The notes beneath the pieces were generated by a model. That model did no database searches and had not been told where the DNA came from. It saw nothing but the letters and a program-made list of their open reading frames with translations. The position numbers and the translations under genes were made by a program. 19,267 bases of DNA from Acidobacteriota bacterium. GTDB taxonomy: Bacteria; Acidobacteriota; Blastocatellia; Pyrinomonadales; Pyrinomonadaceae. Where the stretch lies: positions 1 through 19,267 of the forward strand of contig JAEZIT010000024.1 in assembly GCA_023436495.1 (NCBI GenBank), written 5' to 3'. Shown one piece after another: positions 15,544 to 19,267 of this stretch (position 1 is the stretch's first letter; every line of letters begins with the position of its first letter).

Positions 15544-15963
15544 ATGAATGAGAAAGTAGACAAGAATTGCACGCACCTCGCGGGTGAGTATTTTGTGGCG
15601 GCGGAATTGTATCGACGCGGGTATTCGGTCGGGATCACGCTGGGAAATGCGAAGGCGATCGACCTGTTCGCGGAGAAGGACGGCAGGCCAGTAAATATTC
15701 AAGTAAAAGCGATTCGAAACCGCAAGAGCGTTGGTTGGCCGCTGACGAGTGAAAAGATCAAGGACAAGATCATATACATTTTCGTATGCCTGAACGATCC
15801 GGACAGCGGTTTGCATCCTGAGTATTTCATCTGTACAGCCGATGAAGCCCGTGGGAAGGTCAAGGAATATCTGACGCGCGGGATGGTAAGTTATTCGTCG
15901 ATGAAAGAGTACAGGGACATTTGGAGCAAAATCGATGAGGCTCTTGGAGCACCTGGCGCATAA
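15544..15963 (+). CDS. PD-(D/E)XK nuclease-like protein
   Basis: 139 residues from the ATG at 15544; a TTG six codons upstream (15526) is an alternative start. The sequence has the layout of a restriction-endonuclease-like fold: an early helix with HLAGEYFVAAELYRRGY (Glu), then a strand with AIDLFAE (Asp), and then VNIQVKAI, matching the D...(E/Q)xK active-site pattern. The rest has IYIFVCLND and a C-terminal helix. Such small single-domain proteins may be DNA-processing or defence nucleases; without a methyltransferase or helicase alongside, the role is open. The second acidic residue being Gln (QVK) is seen in several subfamilies. GC content is close to that of the chromosome. Confidence 0.75.
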   Translation: MNEKVDKNCTHLAGEYFVAAELYRRGYSVGITLGNAKAIDLFAEKDGRPVNIQVKAIRNRKSVGWPLTSEKIKDKIIYIFVCLNDPDSGLHPEYFICTADEARGKVKEYLTRGMVSYSSMKEYRDIWSKIDEALGAPGA

Positions 15964-16007
15964 GGAGCCGTTTGGGCGTTTGGAATTTGTCAGGCGACAG
16001 AGATTTC

Positions 16008-16087
16008 GCCCAATTTGGGCTGAAGCCGGAAGGAGTTCGGCTAAAGCCGGGGATTTGTTGGCGGTGACCACGGGCTGAAGCCCGTGG
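16008..16087 (+). repeat. Cluster of three palindromic REP-like hairpins
   Basis: GCCCAA-T-TTGGGC (16008-16020), AGCCG...CGGCT (16024-16042), and the perfect 9-bp inverted repeat CCACGGGCT-GA-AGCCCGTGG (16068-16087) follow the nuclease-like gene. The last has the form of a repeat widespread in some Acidobacteria and Planctomycetes (general knowledge). The stretch 15964-16424 holds only repeats, no convincing gene. Confidence 0.75.
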
Positions 16088-16136
16088 CAATTTATGGGAG
16101 GAAAGTCAGGCGGCTAGCGTAGGTATGGCGTTGGAT

Positions 16137-16217
16137 GTTTCGCCCTTACTGCGTGCGGGCTTCGGCAATGGATGCGGGCTTCGGCATTGAAGAACCCACC
16201 CGCTAACGCGAGGTGGT
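16137..16217 (+). repeat. 32-nt interspersed repeat (copy 2) with adjacent hairpin
   Basis: 16137-16168 is identical to copy 1 at 14761-14792. Its GGATGCGGGCTTCGGCA tail is partly repeated again at 16169-16186. An imperfect hairpin GAACCCACCCGC-TAAC-GCGAGGTGGTTC (about 16191-16218) follows, related to the one after copy 1. Confidence 0.85.
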
Positions 16218-16234
16218 TCTGACTTGGGGTGAGT

Positions 16235-16266
16235 GTTTCGCGCTTACTCCGTGCGGGCTTCGGCAA
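16235..16266 (+). repeat. 32-nt interspersed repeat (copy 3)
   Basis: Matches copies 1 and 2 at 30 of 32 positions (differences in CGCGCTTACTCC). Same orientation as the others. Confidence 0.85.
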
Positions 16267-16285
16267 TGGTTGGCGAGTTAGTTTT

Positions 16286-16361
16286 GAGCTCCGGAGGAGC
16301 GTTCCGTTTGTAGTAATGGATGAGAATTGATCTTGCAGCTCCGTCGGAGCGGCCCGTCTGT
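16286..16361 (-). repeat. Two inverted-orientation copies of the GCTCC/GGAGC palindrome
   Basis: 16286-16313 (GAGCTCCGGAGGAGCG...CCGTTTGTAG) and 16336-16361 (CAGCTCCGTCGGAGCG..CCCGTCTG) are reverse-strand relatives of the tandem unit at 16752-17098, each with a GCTCC-NNN-GGAGC core. Confidence 0.75.
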
Positions 16362-16389
16362 GTGGGCGGTGCGGTTGTCTGTGCAATTG

Positions 16390-16418
16390 TTGCAATTGCG
16401 TTGCGTGGGTAATATACT
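16390..16418 (+). promoter_or_regulatory. Promoter of the gene at 16425, apparently leaderless
   Basis: TTGCAA (16390-16395), a 17-nt spacer and TATACT (16413-16418). The predicted transcription start, about 7 nt after the -10, coincides with the A of the ATG at 16425, and there is no ribosome site, so the mRNA would be leaderless. Most of this promoter is also in the copy at 14256-14333. Confidence 0.55.
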
Positions 16419-16424
16419 TGGCGA

Positions 16425-16631
16425 ATGATCTTGCCGGGTATCAGGAGAGTGGTGCGGTTCGACGCGATGGTGGGGAAGACGATAAGGGAAGTGAGCGAGG
16501 GTGCGACGTCGGTGCGCCTGGTCTTTACCGACGACACGTTCGCCGATATCGAATCTGAGGATTCCAGGGTCATTCTATATAGGAAACCCTCCAACATAGA
16601 AAAACGCCGTGCCCGGCGGGAGCGCGGTTAG
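16425..16631 (+). CDS. Hypothetical 68-residue protein
   Basis: 68 residues, not recognised. VGKTIREVSEGATSVRLVFTDD and FADIESEDSRVILY read like a small five-stranded beta protein; the tail is strongly basic (KRRARRERG), suggesting nucleic-acid contact (inference). Translation would begin at the first base of the mRNA if the promoter above is right. Its promoter and first 40 coding bases occur in a second, frameshifted copy at 14256-14333. It stands alone among repeats. Confidence 0.55.
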   Translation: MILPGIRRVVRFDAMVGKTIREVSEGATSVRLVFTDDTFADIESEDSRVILYRKPSNIEKRRARRERG

Positions 16632-16711
16632 GGGTTCGAGAAAGGCCGGGGGCAGGCCTGCGTGGGGGCTTCGGCAATAGTTTTCACGCAAAGGAAGAGG
16701 AGTTTTGTTTT

Positions 16712-16735
16712 GAGCTCCGGAGGAGCGGGCCGTTG
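16712..16735 (-). repeat. Third inverted-orientation GCTCC/GGAGC palindrome
   Basis: GAGCTCCGGAGGAGCGGGCCGTT, closest in sequence to the copy at 16286. It faces the tandem array that begins 17 nt downstream, giving a head-to-head arrangement. Confidence 0.75.
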
Positions 16736-16751
16736 GTTTGGGCGGTGCGGG

Positions 16752-17098
16752 AACGGGTCGCTCCTACGGAGCTTGGGTCATTAATTGGGCATGTCGTTCT
16801 ACAAACGGGTCGCTCCTACGGAGCTAGGGATCATCTTTGGTGCGCGGTTCTACGAACGGGACGCTCCCATGGAGCTAGGGATCATCTTTTGGTACGCGGT
16901 TCTACAAACGGGACGCTCGTACGGAGCTAGGGATCGTCTTTTGGTACGCGGTTCTACAAACGGGACGCTCCTAACGGAGCTTGGGGCGATTGGTTGGCGT
17001 GTGGATCTACAAACGGGACGCTCCTACGGAGCTAGGGATCATCTTTGGTGCGCGGTTCTACGAACGGGATGCCTCTACGAAGTTGGCAGTTGGTTGGA
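16752..17098 (+). repeat. Seven-unit tandem array of a ~52-bp palindromic repeat
   Basis: Units start with AACGGG at 16752, 16804, 16855, 16907, 16959, 17012 and 17063, so the period is 51-53 bp. Each unit carries CGCTCC-TAC-GGAGCT followed by an AGGGATCATCTTT..GGT.CGCGGTTCTA stretch. The core varies: GCTCC-CAT-GGAGC in unit 3, one mismatch in unit 4, an extra loop base in unit 5. The last unit is decayed (GCCTCTACGAAGT). ORFs running through it are artefacts of the repeat. No gene is visible between 16632 and 17187. Confidence 0.95.
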
Positions 17099-17143
17099 AG
17101 TAGGTGAAAGTGACAATCCGGTGGTTTTGCCTTGCCTCGCCTT

Positions 17144-17198
17144 GCGGAAAGGCTTTGCCTTTCCGTAGGCTGCAAATATATGCGCGGCTATACCGCCG
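17144..17198 (-). repeat. REP sequence, left copy (two hairpins)
   Basis: Read on the minus strand: CGGCGGTATAGCCGC, an 18-nt spacer, then a perfect hairpin CGGAAAGGC-AAA-GCCTTTCCG (17145-17165). It is the inverted counterpart of 17797-17852 and overlaps the transposase stop codon. Confidence 0.85.
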
Positions 17199-17735
17199 AT
17201 CGCCAGTTTATTTTGTCCAGGTCCATTCGCAGCGGCTCGTTGTCCGCTGACTGCTTGTTCCAGGCGCCGGCGCTTGAATAGAGATAATCCTCTGCACGCT
17301 CCGCAAGGCCTGCTCGGACGGGGTTGCGGTGGATGTAATGCGCCTTTTGCAGAAAAGTGTCCTCGCCGATCACCTTGAACGAATCAGCGTGGTGCTGCCA
17401 GACGGAATGCTTGTAGCCCCGCGATTTTACGGCCGTCCGTAATTTTGCCAGCGATGATTCGTGGCCGTGATCCTTAAGATATTGAATAATGCGGCGTGCG
17501 GAGATCCCGTTCAAATAACGAAGCACCTCGCTCATCTCTTTTGGGCTGTCGGTGAGGATATGGACGTGATCGAGCATGATGACATAAGCAAAAATGAGAA
17601 ATCCGGCCGACCGCCTGGCTTCGTCAAAAGCATCGGCCGCGACCTTTTCAGCTCATTCGTTCGGAAGATCGGGAGCCGGTCGTGTGTAACGGAAGTTAAG
17701 TAATATGCGGGTGTTGTCCTGGATATTGTGAACAT
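17188..17735 (-). pseudogene. REP-associated tyrosine transposase (RAYT), one-base frameshift
   Basis: A Y1/HUH transposase of the IS200-related RAYT class, about 182 residues if repaired. The N-terminal part (from ATG 17735) gives TTPAYYLTSVTHDRLPIFRTNELK. In the next frame KVAADAFDEARRSAGFLIFAYV continues into MLDHVHILTDSPKE (the HVH metal motif). Further on come FLQKAHYIHRNPVRAG (with the candidate catalytic Tyr) and EDYLYSSAGAW. The frames meet at the T run 17645-17648 (AAAA on the coding strand): one more A would restore the reading. So the gene is broken, or shifts -1 in the A run, or holds a sequencing error. RAYTs cut and move REP hairpins; two inverted REP copies flank this gene. No Shine-Dalgarno is seen. 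Confidence 0.88.
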
Positions 17736-17796
17736 TGGGAGATGCGGCCGGTTCGGCGTGGGTAGAAAATAGCATGAGGTGTATTGATCTAACAAG

Positions 17797-17852
17797 CGGC
17801 GGCATAGCCGCGGGGGAGGTGAAGAGCTGTCGGAAAGGCAGAGCCTTTCCGC
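17797..17852 (+). repeat. REP sequence, right copy (two hairpins)
   Basis: CGGCGGCATAGCCGCG (17797-17812), an 18-nt spacer, then the perfect hairpin CGGAAAGGC-AGA-GCCTTTCCG (17831-17851). Same design as the left copy with few differences in the hairpins but an unrelated spacer. With it, the RAYT unit spans 17144-17852. Confidence 0.85.
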
Positions 17853-17869
17853 TCGGCGAGAAGATGGAA

Positions 17870-17906
17870 GTGGAGGAGTGGGGAAGTGGAGGAGTAGAAG
17901 AGTGGG
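17870..17906 (+). repeat. Purine-only direct repeat, 16-nt unit
   Basis: GTGGAGGAGTGGGGAA (17870-17885) is followed by GTGGAGGAGTAGAAGA (17886-17901) and the start of a third unit. The tract is almost all G and A on this strand from about 17859. It lies between the RAYT unit and the rpsL promoter. Confidence 0.8.
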
Positions 17907-17942
17907 TTCGGACGGAAATCTTTCATTTGGGGCTGGGTTCAC

Positions 17943-17971
17943 TTGACACGTTGGGTGGAAATTCATAATAT
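17943..17971 (+). promoter_or_regulatory. Strong sigma-70-type promoter of the str operon
   Basis: Exact TTGACA (17943-17948), 17-nt spacer, TAATAT (17966-17971). Predicted start near 17978, giving a leader of about 377 nt before rpsL. It is the best promoter match in the window and fits the high expression of ribosomal genes. Confidence 0.75.
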
Positions 17972-18006
17972 CTAGAGTTTCGGACTTTGACGGTCTGGTT
18001 CGTATA

Positions 18007-18184
18007 GCGGTTATGTTGGTAACTGCGACGCGGATTTTTGAGAATCGGGACAGGAATTGTAGCGTAAATGGCGTCGATCATCACGGCGCAGGCTTAATGG
18101 GTTACGCCCGCATGTTCGCTCAGGCTGATCGCCAGGGCATCTACATATTGCCACGCTACAGCAAAGACCGAGGCTCAGGTTTTT
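18007..18184 (+). ncRNA. Candidate structured RNA in the rpsL leader
   Basis: No long ORF fits here. Helices: GCGGTTA/TAACTGC (18007-18026, one G-U). A perfect 8-bp closing helix TGTAGCGT (18058-18065) with ACGCTACA (18153-18160) encloses GGC..GATCA (18070-18080) with TGATCGCC (18126-18133), and a small GGG-TTACG-CCC hairpin inside. Directly after comes a short bulged hairpin ACCGAGGCTCAGGT (18167-18180) and five Ts to 18184, resembling a weak terminator or attenuator. It does not match a tRNA, tmRNA, SRP or RNase P pattern I know. An sRNA or cis-regulatory element is inferred. Confidence 0.4.
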
Positions 18185-18207
18185 AGATAGATCAATTAAA
18201 ACCAGGA

Positions 18208-18328
18208 CACAAGGCGAGGACTTGTGCTAACTGCCGGAATAGATTCCGGAAAGAGGCAGGCAGGAGATGACTTTTGCCTATCGGAGTTTTAAATAGGCGG
18301 GAAGCCGCCGCGGGCTGGAAACGGCCCG
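18208..18328 (+). promoter_or_regulatory. Series of hairpins before rpsL
   Basis: CACAAG/CTTGTG (18208-18226), CCGGAAT-AG-ATTCCGG (18234-18249), then two mutually exclusive pairings that share 18276-18279: AGGCA (18254-18258) with TGCCT (18275-18279), or GCCTAT (18276-18281) with ATAGGC (18293-18298). Last comes CGGGC/GCCCG (18311-18328). The alternative pairing could switch access to the ribosome site 15-20 nt further on (inference). Confidence 0.4.
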
Positions 18329-18354
18329 AAAGAGAAGTTAGGAAAGAGGAAAGA

Positions 18355-18735
18355 ATGCCGACTATCAATCAATTAGTTCGCAAGGGACGCAAAAAAGTAG
18401 AGTACAAAACGGCGAGCCCGGCGCTGCAGGCAAACCCGCAGAAACGCGGCGTCTGCACGCGCGTTTATACTTCGACCCCGAAGAAACCGAACTCGGCGCT
18501 TCGCAAGGTCGCACGTGTACGCCTGACGAACCAGATCGAAGTTACGACCTATATTCCCGGTATCGGGCACAACCTGCAGGAACACTCGATCGTTCTTATC
18601 CGCGGCGGACGCGTGAAGGACCTTCCGGGCGTTCGTTATCACATTGTCCGCGGTACGCTCGATGCTTCGGGTGTCGCCAACAGAAACCAGGCACGTTCGA
18701 AATACGGTGCCAAGCGTCCGAAGGGAGCCAAGTAG
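18355..18735 (+). CDS. rpsL: 30S ribosomal protein S12
   Basis: 126 residues from the ATG at 18355; an in-frame start 27 codons earlier gives a non-conserved extension and is rejected. GGAAAGAGGAAAG before the ATG supplies the ribosome site. S12 lies at the decoding centre and governs accuracy. MPTINQLVRKGRKK, TSTPKKPNSALRKVARVRLTN, GHNLQEHSIVLIRGGRVKDLPGVRYHIVRG and ARSKYGAKRPKGAK are all conserved. Both lysines of TPKKPNS and the lysine of RVKDLPG, where streptomycin-resistance changes occur, are in the ordinary form. First gene of the str operon, followed 65 nt later by rpsG. Confidence 0.99.
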   Translation: MPTINQLVRKGRKKVEYKTASPALQANPQKRGVCTRVYTSTPKKPNSALRKVARVRLTNQIEVTTYIPGIGHNLQEHSIVLIRGGRVKDLPGVRYHIVRGTLDASGVANRNQARSKYGAKRPKGAK

Positions 18736-18754
18736 TTTGCGATCTGCGATCGTA

Positions 18755-18780
18755 GGCCTGCGGTTACAAGCTCGCGGGCC
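18755..18780 (+). promoter_or_regulatory. Hairpin between rpsL and rpsG
   Basis: 8-bp stem GGCCTGCG (18755-18762) with CGCGGGCC (18773-18780), one T-G pair, 10-nt loop, ending 20 nt before rpsG. In E. coli this intercistronic region binds S7 for feedback control (established); an equivalent here is inference. There is no T tract, so it is not a terminator. Confidence 0.5.
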
Positions 18781-18800
18781 ACGAATCGAAAATAAACAGT

Positions 18801-19267
18801 ATGCCAAGAAGAAGAGTTGCAGCGAAACGAGAAGTATTGCCCGATCCGATCTATAACAGCCAGATCGTAACGAAGTTCATCAACGGCCTGATGTGGCAGG
18901 GCAAGAAGACGGTAGCCGAACAGATCTTTTACAGCGCAATGGAGAAGATAGGCGAAAAGACCGGCGAAGAGCCGCTGAAGGTGTTCAAACGAGCGCTCGA
19001 CAGCGTTGCACCGACACTGGAAGTGAAATCGCGTCGTATCGGCGGTGCCACTTACCAGGTGCCGCTCGAGGTCAGCAGAGACCGCCGCGCGACGCTCGCT
19101 ATCCGCTGGATCGTCACGAACGCGCGCAACCGCAGCGAAAAGACGATGGAAGCAAGGCTCGTGGGCGAACTGCTCGATTCGACGAACGGACGCGGCGGAG
19201 CGGTCAAGAAGAAGGACGACGTGCACCGTATGGCCGAAGCGAACAAGGCTTTCGCGCATTACAGATT
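18801..19267 (+). CDS. rpsG: 30S ribosomal protein S7 (last codon or two cut by window edge)
   Basis: 155 codons and 2 bases are present, against a usual length of 156 residues, so the window ends about at the stop. MPRRRVAAKREVLPDP starts it, followed by KFINGLMWQGKKTVAEQIFY, KSRRIGGATYQVPLEV, LAIRWIV and HRMAEANKAFAHYR. S7 nucleates the 30S head and contacts the exit-site tRNA. There is no good Shine-Dalgarno before the ATG at 18801, consistent with coupling to rpsL or with the upstream hairpin shaping initiation. EF-G and EF-Tu genes would be expected next. Confidence 0.99.
   Translation, partial: MPRRRVAAKREVLPDPIYNSQIVTKFINGLMWQGKKTVAEQIFYSAMEKIGEKTGEEPLKVFKRALDSVAPTLEVKSRRIGGATYQVPLEVSRDRRATLAIRWIVTNARNRSEKTMEARLVGELLDSTNGRGGAVKKKDDVHRMAEANKAFAHYR

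Noticed and set aside
15004..16071. 355-codon ORF on the minus strand across both accessory genes
   Set aside because: The plus-strand proteins carry coherent motifs (PD-(D/E)XK layout, PUA-like blocks), while the minus-strand product has no recognisable features and extends into palindromic repeats.
16752..17098. CRISPR array
   Set aside because: The period looks suggestive, but the stretches between palindromes are themselves repeated and not unique spacers, and no cas gene is near.
16733..17168. Two plus-strand ORFs with repeating RSYGAR peptides
   Set aside because: They are translations of the 52-bp tandem repeat, with no ribosome site.
17735..17968. 77-codon plus-strand ORF with TTG start
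   Set aside because: It runs through a REP copy and the purine repeat, has no ribosome site, and its last codons overlap the promoter.
17978..18160. tRNA or SRP RNA in the rpsL leader
   Set aside because: GGTTCGTA at 17998 recalls a T-arm and several hairpins exist, but no acceptor stem closes around it and no SRP core motif is present.
18274..18354. 27-residue extension of S12
   Set aside because: S12 begins MPTINQLVRKG in all families; the extension lies in the structured leader.

Overview
The window looks like a chromosome segment from a GC-moderate, Gram-negative-type soil or groundwater bacterium. The gene set, the abundance of palindromic REP-like repeats and the single-domain protein families fit Acidobacteriota (Blastocatellia/Pyrinomonadaceae-like). 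That assignment is an inference from general familiarity, not a database match.

Left part (1-11126) is ordinary chromosome. It holds a partial secreted cupredoxin, GTP-type PEP carboxykinase (pckG), a small unknown beta-rich protein, an EamA/DMT exporter and a secreted PFA-DSP-type phosphatase. A three-gene minus-strand run follows: ppk1, a secreted kinase-fold-like protein and a DUF4956 membrane protein. This run resembles the CotH/VTC/DUF4956 polyphosphate clusters of other bacteria. Next come a protein with a C-terminal [2Fe-2S] ferredoxin domain and a small unknown protein. Clear hairpin/T-tract terminators separate several of these units.

Middle part (11155-14163) is one 1002-residue Roco protein (12 LRRs, Roc GTPase, COR, two C-terminal membrane segments). 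It is visibly AT-richer than its neighbours and was probably acquired by transfer.

Right-middle part (14164-17970) is a repeat island. It contains small accessory genes (a PUA-like candidate, a PD-(D/E)XK nuclease-like protein and a 68-residue protein with an apparently leaderless promoter) and a decayed membrane-protein gene. At least four families of palindromic repeats are present, including a seven-unit tandem array of about 52 bp. A REP-associated tyrosine transposase (RAYT) carries a one-base frameshift and is bracketed by two inverted copies of a two-hairpin REP sequence. A 78-nt copy of the promoter and start of the 68-residue gene sits 2.1 kb away.

Right end (17943-19267) is the start of the str ribosomal operon: rpsL, then rpsG cut by the window edge about one codon before its expected end. 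A near-consensus promoter lies 384 nt before rpsL, and the intervening leader is full of potential helices, including a closed multi-helix domain followed by a weak hairpin and five Ts. The best candidates for something undescribed are this structured rpsL leader, the RAYT/REP island with the duplicated promoter, and the ppk1-kinase-DUF4956 operon.
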